Below, one piece after another: positions 35,401 through 46,585 of a stretch of 64,000 nucleotides of DNA. The stretch is from Membranipora membranacea. Taxonomy: Eukaryota; Bryozoa; Gymnolaemata; Cheilostomatida; Membraniporidae. A model generated the notes under the pieces. It saw only the letters and a list, made by a program, of their open reading frames with translations, was not told the DNA's origin and searched no databases. The stretch is from NCBI GenBank assembly GCA_914767715.1, contig OU612072.1:8494001-8558000 (forward strand). Direction: 5' to 3'. The position numbers and the translations under genes are program-made. Position 1 is the stretch's first letter, and the number at the start of each line of letters is the position of its first letter.

Positions 35401-37956
35401 TGTTTGCCATCCATTGTATGTTTATATTTGGAGATTTTTAATTGATCCGACTTTATCAGCAGACAAATATTCTATGTGATGATAAAGTTCTAAATAATGT
35501 TCTGGGTAGATGGTGTTCCGAGGTAAATCCAAAAAATTCTGTGCTGCGGCTAACTGCGAACAAGATTCTTTTTCTTTGTTTAAATAGCCAGAAAATCAAC
35601 CACATTTTTATTTACACAAATTTTTGCTGATTATGTAAATCAAAATCCATTTGTCATCAATTATTGTAATGTCCATTGAAATATTATTGTCTTTCTGCTT
35701 GAGAAACAAGCCTACCTCTACATGCATGTCTTCCACGGTCAGTTCTTGGGAAGAAACCTATTCCTTCACCATCAGTTGCCTGCCCTATTCCTCCAGAATG
35801 GCCCCAGAAGCTTCATTCTCTGAATCAACAGATCTGTCACTTAGATAACATCAGTTATCTGATGACATTATTGCCATTGAAATATTTTGCACAAAACTAA
35901 GGATCGTGAATTTAATAATGTGTGTTGAATAATGTTAGATAAATTGATTGTAGCTAATAAACTCTGGCTTTGTGAATTGGGGCTTGTATCATTCCTGTGA
36001 TGGATGTTTATACGATCAGCATATTTTGCAATCATCCAGCCACAATAATGTTTGTTTTGACAGCAATGTGATAATTTATGTGGGGAGAGCCTTGTCAAAG
36101 ATTATAAAACATTGGCCATGTAGACATAACCGCATCCACTAGGATACTGTGTGTATTCAACAAAGATGTTGATGCGTGACCTATTTAGCTAAAGTTGTTG
36201 AGGAATTTCTATCAACACAGCGCACTAACAGCTCTGTGACGTCAAATATCACACCCTTTTCAGCGTTAATTTTATGCGAGCGTTTTTAGGAAGGCCTCTA
36301 CTGCGATAGATATATAATGCACTTAGAGTGGATCAATTTTTTTAAGAAGCATATCATTACGGAGGTAAAGAATCAGAGAATAATGTGATGCATAAGTAAT
36401 ATTGAGCCACCTAGTGGTTTAAGTGGAAATTAATCCCGGAGTCGGTCCTTATATTGCATAATTAAAATAGCTCATAAAAAGAGGACAATGGGACAAGATT
36501 GAGTACTTATAGACACCCAAATACTTACTGCATCATGTTGTTGATATCCCAGCCCTGACTTTGATGATACTTAGATAGTGATATTGGATATGTGGTTGTC
36601 CAGACTATCTTTGCACCGTATCGCCGTAACTTCTGAATGGCGCTATCCATCTTCCGTTCGAGCATGTGCAGAGAAGACTGTTGGGGCTTCAGCACATCTA
36701 AGAATATCAAGTTTTAAACTGCCATAACACACTCAACTGACTCCCAACTCATGCGGAACAATCTAAGAGTCTCCACTCATGTCATAAAATTCTATGAATC
36801 ACTTTTCACAAGCTTTTCACACAGACTTCGCCTTTCAAAATCCTTCAATCTGACTAGTGACTGAGGAGAGTTCCAATATTTATCCAATGATGGGATCTCA
36901 TTGTTAACAGTCCCCAATAGATATTCTATTGAATATAAGCATTGCACCAGGGAGTTTGGGACTGAGTTGAGTGAATATCCGTAATTAAGAGTTGTCTTCC
37001 CAATGTCAATGAGCACACAACTCCCAGTTACAAATTTTCAAACCTACATTGATGAAATTATTGGTATGCCAATATTTTTACGGTGCATACTTAAAGCGCA
37101 TGAATGATCAACATATAAATTGCATGTAGAAGTAATTCGGTTTCGCCTTCATTATTATATCAATAGGTACTTTCAGTGACCTAGCATTGGCTCTCTTTTC
37201 CGATCAAGTATCAAATCATATCAAAGCTAACACATTGACTAGACGAATCTTTACCTGCCTGTTAGAAACTTACATTTATTGTTGCACATAGTTTTTTGTA
37301 TCATATCAGTAATTCCGAGCACACAGAATACATAAACCTCAGCTTCTCCATGACTGATGTCATAATACATAGCTACCTTATCTAGAGACTTCTCCACTAA
37401 TCTGTAATCAAAATTATTGGCTGTTTTATTTGATTCAAAGGTAGGCAAAGACGGCAGAGGCTGTATATATATATACAAAGTGAATGTTGAGTCATTTATA
37501 TATATATATATATACCTCAACATCCACTTAGTGAAGATGATAAATAGGCTAAGAGTTTTTGTAGTTATAGGAATAACTCACGATTTGATGAAATCTATAC
37601 AATGGACACAACTGGTGCATAGCATGGGGGCAAGGACCCAAGGAGAGGAACATTCTCCAAGGTCAAAAAGGCTATGAAAATCTGCATTTGAAGGTTTTCT
37701 TTCTCGCAAACAAAAGTTTTAATCCCTGTACCATTAATGCATAAACTAATTCATGAGAAATACCGTTTTTGAGCCCCTGTTCAGGATATATGACTAAGAA
37801 AGGTGTTCAAAGTCGGACAGTACATGGAATACTGATAATATCTACTCACTCATCGATACCTCCATCTGATATGATGATAGTATCATCAAATTCTTTAGGG
37901 TCGAGATAGGAGCCATAAAAGTTTGCTGCCAGTACAACCTTCCTGTTCCACGACAT
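29402..37956 (-). CDS. SGNH-hydrolase-like protein with long acidic disordered tail, probable pseudoenzyme
   Basis: Five exons join in correct phase: 37850-37956, 37274-37401, 36529-36697, 32776-32902 and 29402-32080, giving 1069 residues. The start is the first ATG (MSWNRKVVLAANFYGSYL). Residues 1 to about 215 follow the SGNH-hydrolase order: a first strand with FYGS at 13-16, a hydrophobic strand ending GITD at 65-68 where active enzymes have GxND, a strand with KIVWTTTYP, and a closing DGINP at 196-200 where active enzymes have DGxH. Lack of the histidine and of the block-III asparagine suggests no esterase activity; this is inference from motif order only. The rest is Gln/Ser/Pro-rich with a basic patch (RRGKKRGKSGK), a possibly folded part near FDIQYLLTSFW, then a strongly acidic region (EEDDWEDLDD) to the C-terminus. 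The last exon alone encodes 892 residues. No signal peptide or membrane segment was seen. A scaffold or binding role is possible but unproven. Confidence 0.8.
33578..33870. mobile_element. MITE with CTTGACAAGC terminal inverted repeats, in an intron
   Basis: The left end CTTGACAAGCGTTGTTGT is matched by the inverted right end (AACAACAAAGCTTGTCAAG). The 293-bp element lies in intron 3 of the SGNH-like gene. Its middle (GACAACTCATTTTTCC, GGGACAAATCGG) resembles the unlabelled region 39650-39840, which may be a relative. No clear target duplication was seen. Confidence 0.65.
34551..36414. mobile_element. 1.86-kb element with about 180-bp inverted repeats, in intron 3
   Basis: The left arm (34551-34730) and right arm (36228-36414) are inverted copies. 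Outermost is CTAGGTGGCTCAAT, and they also share ATTATTCTCTGATTC, ATATCTATCGCAGTAGAGGC and GTGACGTCA. The interior has no long open frame. Short frames such as DRSVDSENEASGAILEE (minus, about 35790-35850) might be a transposase relic. The ends fit a TA or CTAG target. It is a non-autonomous or decayed DNA transposon. Confidence 0.7.
37456..37515. repeat. (TA)n microsatellite
   Basis: TATATATATATA-type runs occur at about 37462-37475 and 37495-37515, in intron 1 of the SGNH-like gene. Confidence 0.85.
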
Positions 37957-39950
37957 GATACCAGGCTAGATCAGCACTTCAGCTGCAATCCACAAAAGAA
38001 AATGAAAAACATCATGAATGGCGATTCAAACCGAGTGTGTAAATGCGAGCAAAAGATATCTTCATAAGAGTATCACAGCTGAACATTGGATTTCTTCATA
38101 ATATACGTAATGTCGGGGGCTGGAGGAGGAGGCACAGTATCATATAGTCCATACAGCAGCATCACTTGTGCAGCATCTACATATATGTTACCTAATCAAC
38201 ATTAAATACCGGGGTATTTATACTATAAACTAGCGGATTACACAGTCACAAGCCAACATCATTGATTAATGCATATTATTTTTATCAAATACATTCACAA
38301 TGGAAAGTGCCTGAGTTGGGGTTGAATTGGAGTGACTTCAAGATACAATGAAGATCAGCCAGTCTTTCACAGCTAAAGGGTGGCTAAACCTATGTAGCAA
38401 ATTTCATAGATGGGCTACAATGAAAACAGTACAGTAATTTTTAGCCTGACTTTGTGTGTCTTGTACAGGTCAGTCATCCATAGACTGGCTTAATCCTAGA
38501 AATATTTTGGACCTATGCAAATGTAGCAAACCTTGATCAACCATTCAACCAATCTCTAATTGATAATTTCTCAATATAGAATACATACATCATGAGCATC
38601 GAGGTACATAATTGAATGACACTGAACCGACAAAACAACAGTAGTAGCAATAATGATTTTGCTTTGATGCTTTTTAATACTATTTTCAACAATAGCGTCA
38701 GATTAAATTGATACTTGTATTACAATTTCCAAACTCAAAACCTGAGCAACGTTCTTCAAGGTATCAGCAAACTATCATGAACTGGAAATGAGATAATACA
38801 ATTGCTACTAGACAACTTAATGTATTGTAAGATGTACATTGTCTCCTGCCCTGCTTCATTACCAGGCTAAGTTTCTTATCAAGTCTCAGGCTCTGATATA
38901 TATGCAAGTTTAACATCATTTTCCAGACACTTACTTTATCCTAGTTGGAACACTTTAGGCAATGGGCACAAACTTATTTCTCAAAATTTCCATTGTAATC
39001 AGCACAAAAAGAACTAGTGTCAATACCCATTCTCTAATTGAACTTGCACATAAAGCTGGACTTCTAACCAAAATGTATACCTTTACATTCAATAAAATCG
39101 ATATTCACGGCAAACAGGAATGCAAGTGAATCCAACCACCATATGTCATATGCCGATTTGAAACTCCAACAGATATCAATTCACACACTTTCGCCCCATC
39201 AAGCTATACACATGTAAGGCCTATGCAAACCACTGTTTTGAACTGGCAATGTTTCAAATGGAGCAATCATAAAAGGCCATAGCGCCACTAGGTATATCAT
39301 TTCCCATACTTCAAACTAGAGTTCAGATTTCTGGTAGTAGGCCCTATGTAAGGCTGTTTTATGCAACGGATCCCTGTATCTAATTGGTTTACAAACTTTA
39401 AACCCAGGTAACAGGTTTAACTGAACATAATTTTGCAATTAGAGTTCAGTTATACGGTGGTCTGCAATTGTATTCAATGGTGATTTCATCCGATGGCTGT
39501 CGTGAGACATGTGATTGTGTAATCATTGTGAAGCCTATAAAAATTACACTATACAAAGGTTGAAAGAACTATACAAAAACCTTAGCCTTAGCTTTGTTGT
39601 GAGGGGGGGGGGGGCAGAAAGGGTGTTAATATGCCGAGTTGTTCCCTGTTGAAATCAGGTAGAAAACTTACAATCCTGAGATTTTAAAAGAGTGGTCCTC
39701 CCATTTCAACTGGGGGACAACTCGCAATATCGGTATTTCCGTTTCCAAATCCAATTTATCTCAGGATTTATTACCAGTAGTTTCCTATCCGAATTCAAGA
39801 TAGGACAACTCAGTCTCTCGACAACTCGTTCTCAGAAGTAGTAACTTTGTTTCTTTCCCCGCCCCCCCCCCCCCCCCCCACTCCACATATGAGCTTGCCA
39901 ACACTACAACAATTTATGCTGTACTGAATGTGCAGGTGCTGTATGGGACT
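37957..39950. other. Upstream of the SGNH-like gene; no gene seen
   Basis: This AT-rich region should contain the promoter and 5' UTR of the minus-strand gene, but no element was identified. A G-run (39602-39613) and a long C-run (39860-39879) occur. Between them, GAGTTGTTCC and GACAACTCG form a loose inverted-repeat sequence, perhaps a decayed MITE. Confidence 0.4.
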
Positions 39951-40051
39951 TTTCTTACAGCACCAAAGGTCGTATGACATTTGCCAATGTCCAGTGGTTG
40001 TTACTGAACATTGGCAAAGTTGAGGCACGTAAGTCCTCGGGGCCAAGCACG

Positions 40052-40600
40052 GGCCTCTGGGACTTACATGTCTTTACTTTGCCAATGTCCAGTATCAACG
40101 ACCCAAAAAACACCAAACAGGGTAAGACACAAAAAAAGAAATTGTTACTACCTACCTTGAAATCTCTCACACTAACTCACACCTCCTTCCTCTTTAATTT
40201 GCTTCAGGTTTGAAGGTTCTAGCACAAAAATAGCTGACTTTATGGACCAGAGGAAAAATATGTTAACAAAAACCTGAGTAGGCTGAAATGGCTGCATATG
40301 AGTATTGACATCCCCACATGATTATTGTACGTTTTTCTATTCCACTAAATTGGTTCTTTTTACACTCATATATGATTTCTAAATTACGTTCATTAATTTT
40401 TAAGCTTCTAATAAACTATGTTTGTGCTAGAACCTTGAAACCTGAAGCAAATGAAAGAGGAAGGAGGTGTGAGTTAGTGTGAGAGATTTCAAAGTAGGTT
40501 GTAAAAAATTTCTTTTTTTGTGTCTTACCCTGTTTGGCGTTTTTTGGGTGGTTGATACTGGACATTGGCAAAGTAAAGACATGTAAGTCCCATGGGGCCA
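40052..40600. repeat. Inverted repeat with about 175-bp arms
   Basis: The left arm (40052-40228) and right arm (40421-40600) are close reverse complements. They share GGGACTTACATGTCTTTACT, CACACTAACTCACACCTCC and GGTTCTAGCACAAA-type sequence. Within and beside the arms a roughly 75-bp unit containing TTTGCCAATRTCC is repeated (also at 39980, 40005 and 40628). Open frames inside it are by-products. Confidence 0.8.
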
Positions 40601-40693
40601 AGGTGTACTGGGGGTGGTTGGTAAGGGATATTGGCAAAGTAAATGCATGTTTGTCCCAGGGGCCCATGCCACACACACGCTGCATGACATACA

Positions 40694-41824
40694 TGAGAAA
40701 TACTGAGTAGGTTCTTCTCTATATGCCTGCCATCTGATGACGAAGAGAGAACTGTAAAACCACTGACTGTGACTGTTGATGTTGTGTTCTGTGAATACTA
40801 GGCTTTTTAGCCTACTTTTTTTTCAGAAAAGGTCAAGTTCTATATGGGCAGTAGCTTGTTTTATGGAGGAATCACACTAGACCTTATCGTTGTACAACCC
40901 ATGTTGCATGCTAAGACATATGAGACATGGGTTGTACAACGATAAGGTCTAGTGTGATTCCTCCATAAAACAAGCTACTGCCCATATAGAACTTGACCTT
41001 CTGTAAAAAAAGCAGGCTAAAAAGCCTAGTAGTCACAGAAGACAACATCAACAGTTTGTAAACGCTTATTTGACACTAATTGAGTTTTAAACGCAAAACG
41101 CTAGTTGTACTCATTTATGGTTTTCCAAACGCCTGTTCATCTAATTAGGCAATCAAAAACGCATCTTTTATCTTTAGTGTTTACTTGGTTGTCATGGTTA
41201 AATAATAGACTAAAAATCTGGTTTTGGCTGCAGAAAACCATGATGTTGATTTACAGTTGACTTTTTACCTGTCCAAGTTTTGCATGAGCCAAATTGCAAC
41301 TTTTCTTCAATGAGACACAACATAACTAGTAATCCATTGTAGAATATGGTGGTTCTGCCAACTTCAACTTTTCTTTAATCAGAGTAACAAAGTTGTCTAC
41401 CTCCTTGTTGGGGTGAAATAACTCAGATCTCCTGCCCCAGTGTTTCAAGGGCAAACCAGGGAGGATGGGCAAACAGGGTTTCAAATAGCCTGTCTTATCC
41501 AGACAGGCTAGGTTACAAACAATTTCTCATTTATTATTAGCAGATTGCACCTTACAACGCAAAGGGAAAAAGACTAATGTTGAGTGATCTGCACTGCTAT
41601 GCCACTAAGGACTACTTACTGTGATAATAGAATTTTTTGGGGCGTTTTCTGGTCATTTGGGGCACCCTGGAGTTTTGTACTCATTTTTAAGCATTTTGCA
41701 AATTTTTGTACTCATTTTGGAAAAATTAGGTTGGCAAGTCTGACAGTCACAGTCAGTGGTTTTCAGTTCTCTCTTTGTAATCAGATGGCAGGCATATAGA
41801 GAAGAACCTACTCAGTATTTCTCA
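40694..41824. mobile_element. Large fold-back (palindromic) element split by a 687-bp insertion
   Basis: The inner arms 40772-40904 and 40925-41055 are near-perfect reverse complements around a 20-base loop. The outer left arm 40694-40775 pairs with 41743-41824. The right arm is thus cut by 41056-41742, which the left arm lacks. That insert contains, near 41510-41580, a fragment of the TA-type MITE family. No coding region was seen. It is a fold-back transposon or a palindromic duplication. Confidence 0.8.
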
Positions 41825-43320
41825 CTGGCTTGCAAGCGTAAATCTGAACTATAATTGCAATGTACAATCAGATTATTCTTTTGGTGCAAGGCAATTTCTA
41901 TCCACCACTCTGATTCAAATCACACAAGAAAATCAGTACTCTCTGACTGGTCAGGCATCAGAAAATTCCTTGGATATTTTTAAAAAAAAGTACAATACCA
42001 AGCCCACTCTTGGTCTCAGCACATAGTATAATGATACATCCCTGAGGATTCATTGGTCCCCTGGCAAATGCGAATGCTAACATTATTTCTTCTTTTTTTT
42101 CACAAAATTCTCAGACAGGAATCAACTCTGAAGAGATTTAGACGCGTTTTGGTAGATTACTGACAAAGATTTCGCTCGTTCCATAACATTGGGGCTATAT
42201 GAATCTCACTTTGCAACCGGATATCATGTATGCCTATATCAAGAAACAAATTTTGTTGCTAGTAAGAATAGGACTTATGAACTCTTAGATAGGACCTACA
42301 TATGTGAATATCAACTCAGTTATTTAAAGTCAAAAATGCTCAGTTGTAGTTATCTCCTCCTTACTTTTCCAAAAGCTATCTCCTTCCTACAGTTTTTAGT
42401 TCAGAATAACCACATTTGGTCACCTGGATCGTCAGTCAATCAGCTAACTATTCATTTATCTCTTTCTGCAAAAAACTCCAAATCTGACAAAAAATCTCCA
42501 AGTTCGTGTTTTTCTGTTTGGGCAGAACTACACTTCGACATGGTAACTCACAGAGATCTGGTTTTTTTTAGAGCATCAGTTCATCACATTATCTAAATGA
42601 GCTTTTGAGGGCATGTTTGAAATATTTTTTTGACATATTTAAAATTGCGATTTACTTTTTCATTACGGTGCTTATTTCATCCATCAGTGCAGTGGCAATG
42701 TTGCCCAAGGCAGTGCAAAGAGCCTATATATTTGTAGTTTCTATGCCATTGTGTACAGTTTCAAACAAATTCTAATTGCCTTTTATCAAAGGAGTGGAGC
42801 AATTTACAAATGACAATGGAGATGCTATACTGAACTTAAACAAAAGAATATTTCTGTTGGTTGATATAAGTTTTCAGTATAGATCGTGGTGACCCATCAG
42901 TCACCCATCAAATTCCATCAGAATGACTATAGACCTCAAAATAATTAATATTATTAATATTCCGAAACATGGTTTGGATTTGGCTTTTTCAGTGGATAAT
43001 GTTCAATGATAGCATTTTCAAACTACACCCAAATGTTTGAGCTTAAATTTTACTCGAATGTCATCCCAATATTTTTATCATTGAAAAACACTGATGTAAC
43101 TATGCTGGATGCGTATAGGATTACGATAACTGTGTGTCTGGAGGGCTCACCCTTACTAACACACATGATATTCTATGTGAAATATTCTGCTGTATTTTCA
43201 GTGAGCTGGTTTCTGTATGTTCGACCTTGGTGTATCTATCACCATTAAGGAATTGCAGTCCTGAAATAACCATTGACAGCATTCATGTTACGGTTGAATT
43301 TGTACATTTGTTTAAAAATC
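41825..43320. other. No supported gene
   Basis: The longest frame, 42189-42596 on the plus strand (135 codons), has no recognised motif, no codon or splice support and no relative in the window. I treat it as unproven. The palindromic AATAATTAATATTATTAATATT-like sequence at 42940-42962 is AT-rich noise. Confidence 0.4.
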
Positions 43321-43943
43321 GTGCCCTGGGACTGCATCTATACTGCAACAAGTTATAATGTTGTTACTTTTGAGGATTCGGTTAGCCAAACAGGTGGGCT
43401 GCCTCAATAAACAACAAATCTGAGATGGCCTCCAAACAAAATTGGAAGCAATTCTTCACGCAGTGCATTGAAACGATCCAAGTACAATTGAGACCTCTGC
43501 TGGATGAAGATATCAGTTAGAGCAATTACAGACATTGTTTTCTCAGAGTAAATTTTCTAATCCCTCAAGAAAATCTTATTTGTAAACAACCAGTGTATTG
43601 CAGTCTCTGTGTTTCATTACAGGGAAAGAATTTGTTACTGTTGTGCCTTGTTTATCTTTTCCAAAGGATTTAAAGGCAATGTAATTTTAGAATATCAAAA
43701 CCTGAGGATTACCTTTGTGTCTCCAGACTTGTTGCTTCTTATGATATTTATGTATTATAGCATTATTACATCAGATTAAAATTGAAGGTTGAATTAAATC
43801 AGATGTCTTGTCGCAAGCAACATCCTGGAGCTTAGGCGGCAAAATTTGTTGCCTTAGTGGCCAGGCCGCAATATCTGCGCCAGGATGCTCTCTGTTTGCA
43901 GGCAGGTCGGAGCACACCTGGGTTCCAACCATAGCCCAGTGCT
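43321..43943. repeat. Tandem duplication, copy 1
   Basis: This copy starts GTGCCCTGGGACTGCATC and runs to GCCCAGTGCTAGAC. It is matched by 44308-44867 at a distance of 987 bp. It keeps about 100 bases that copy 2 has lost in several small deletions. Confidence 0.85.
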
Positions 43944-44307
43944 AGACAATTTGTTATCCTGCTCAGTCCAAATATATTTTCCAACCAGCATTCCAAGCCT
44001 GAAACCCCAGTTCTGATACAAAAAATTTAGCCCATATTGGGTGCCCTGTTTTTTTATACCAATTTTATTGCATCTAAAATATCATATCATATTATGTTGA
44101 ATCAATAGGCTTTAGTGGCTGGCTACTCATATATTTACATTTTTGCAATCGACCATGACACCTTGTCGACATTCAATTATCCACACTCTCTTTACTCAAC
44201 AAAAACACGGTCCATGCTTCTAAAAAGTTATACAATGTTGCAATCACTTCACTCTTGGTTAGCCGGGTAAACCTTCTTCCGGGAGTTATTGCACAATCAA
44301 GTAGAGG

Positions 44308-44867
44308 GTGCCCTGGGACTGCATCTATACTGCAACAAGTTATAATGTCGTTACTTTTGAGGATTCGGTTAGCCAAACAGGTGGGCTGCCTCAATAAACA
44401 ACAAATCTGAGATGGCCTCCAAACAAAATCTGAAGCAATTCTCCATGCGGTGCATTGAAACGATCCAAGTACAATTGAGACCTAAGCTGGATGAAGATAT
44501 CAGTTAGAGCAGTTACAGACATTGTTTTCTCACAGTAAATTTTCTAATCCCTCAAGAAAATCTTATTTGTATTGCAGTCTCTGTGTTTCATTACAGGGAA
44601 AGAATTTGTTACGGTTGTACCTTGTTTATCTTTTCCAAATTAAAGGCAATGTAATATTAGAATATCAAAACCTGAGGATAACCTTTGTGTCTCAAGACTG
44701 ATTAAAATTGAAGGTTGATTTAAATCAGATGTCTTGTCACAAGCCACATCCCGGAGCATAGGCGGCGAAATTCGTTGCCTTAGTGGCCAGGCCACAATAT
44801 CTGCGCCAGGTTGCTCTCTGTTTGCAGGCAGGTCGGCGCACACCTGGGTGCCAGCCAAAGCCCAGTA
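44308..44867. repeat. Tandem duplication, copy 2
   Basis: This copy matches 43321-43943 with scattered substitutions and deletions. The GC-richer end reads the same minus-strand frame in both copies (TQVCADLPANRE here, TQVCSDLPANRE in copy 1), followed by GADI.AWPLRQ. This may hint at an old coding segment or may simply reflect recent copying. Confidence 0.8.
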
Positions 44868-44869
44868 GA

Positions 44870-46585
44870 CGATGGACCGCAGACACACTTGATATGAGGC
44901 CCTTTCGATAAATTTAAGGTTCAATGATTGCACAGACCAAGGGTACATTGTGGCAGCATCATTCAACGATTGTAATAGTTAATCCTATTGTAAAAACTGC
45001 CACAATACTGCCTTCCTAGCTATACCCACCGTATCAATTTAGCTAGGATAGTTAGGTGTAATTTAAGCATAAAACTTCATGTCTAATTGTGGAGTAAGGC
45101 TGTACAAAGAGAAATTTTTACGGGAGAGCCTGCATATTCTATTTTTTACTGTAATCAAGAACATTGAATTCAGTTCATTCTCTAGAACCCTATAATTGTG
45201 ACAAATAGATGAAAGGAGTTTTTGGCATCAAGCTTCCCATAACTTTCCCCTTGATGCAAAGCTCGCAAGTACCTTGACCAAGGAGTAAAAAACTCTTTCC
45301 TTGACTATTGTTAAAAAATGTACTCTGAATCCCTTTACTCTGTGAAGCAGTCTATCCACATGCTTGAAACTAAAATGTTTTACACAGATAGATAGATGGG
45401 GTGATAACTCTATACTGCAAATGAGCCACCAAATTTCAACAATAAGAGAAGACAACTTCTTAGCCCAAGATTTGCCCAAATTGACTTTAATGAACTGAGA
45501 ATTGTTAATAAACAAAGTAGATAAGACTCTAGGTTGTATGTTGTAAATATATTAGGATTCTTCAAATAAAGGGAAGGTAAGTTCACAAATCACGAAAATT
45601 ACTACATATATATATATAGTTTCAAGTCTAGTAACTTAGTAACTAACTAAATCTGAATTGAAATAATCCATCATCAACATGCCATAAAATCAATCCTTAT
45701 GTAATTCCCAAATATTACAAAGTTTGTGTTGCAGGAGAGTTGATTGATCATGGACATCGACATAGGATACATTCTAATATCGAGTCCACAGCCATGCCCT
45801 ATGTTGTTGTTAAGAAGTCATATTATTAAAAATATTACTTACTCCCATTATGATTATGACTATCCTTGTCATTTATATCCCATTATTATTATGGAATTAC
45901 ACACCTGTTCTGGGTTTATGAATTAAGCCTAGTAGACTGTCTTAGTACACATCTCAATATTGTGCCGGACAACATCTCATGACTGCCTCACAATATTATG
46001 TCTTATGAGTCTTCATACACCCATCTTTAGCGACTGGTCCAAGTGTCCTTTCAAAACTTTTTAAAAAATTCTAATGAATCAATAGCAGTAAAGGGAGGGA
46101 ATACAATATGAAGATTCTTTAGAATATCGAGTCAAGTACTTAACCAAATGAACTTAAACACCATAGGGTTCAGGGCCTTGCAGTTGTACCTAAGTTGTCC
46201 TAAGCCCGTTGGTTCAAAAATAACATAATCTTCAAAAACAAATTTGTAATTTAATAAATGTTCATGACTATGTATGACTCTTTGTCGTGCATGCACTGTC
46301 AATGTGTTATTGGTACACTTTGCTGGCTGTCAAATGATATTGCAATAAACAAATGCATTGATGTGTTCTGTAGTTTAGCCTACTCATAATGTATTGCTCT
46401 CTTGTTGCTACATCACTATTTTATGCAACAGTACAACTACCAGATAACTGAGCTCATATTTATGAACGCCAGGTGCCCAACCTGTAACATCACCCCATTT
46501 TTTCAAGTGAAACAAACTTGACCTAAGTATGCATTAAAATAGTGATTTTTTATTATAGAATTTATGACATCACAGACAGACAAGA
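44870..46585. other. No supported gene; upstream of ALKBH1
   Basis: AT-rich sequence with a short (TA)n at 45607-45619. A 95-codon minus-strand frame at 45228-45515 lacks splice or family support. The ALKBH1 promoter presumably lies near 46.4-46.55 kb, but no element was identified. Confidence 0.4.

Noticed and set aside
36792-37016. 74-codon minus-strand frame between exons 2 and 3 of the SGNH-like gene
   Set aside because: Exons 2 and 3 join perfectly in phase without it, and no acceptor precedes the frame; it is intronic.
39974-40694. Open frames of 79-92 codons sharing KQGKTQKKK
   Set aside because: They arise because the two arms of an inverted repeat read the same sequence; no gene evidence.
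42189-42596. 135-codon plus-strand frame, longest unexplained frame of its region
   Set aside because: No motif, signal peptide or splice context; one frame of this length is not surprising in 64 kb.
45228-45515. 95-codon minus-strand frame
   Set aside because: No recognisable domain or partner exon; treated as chance.
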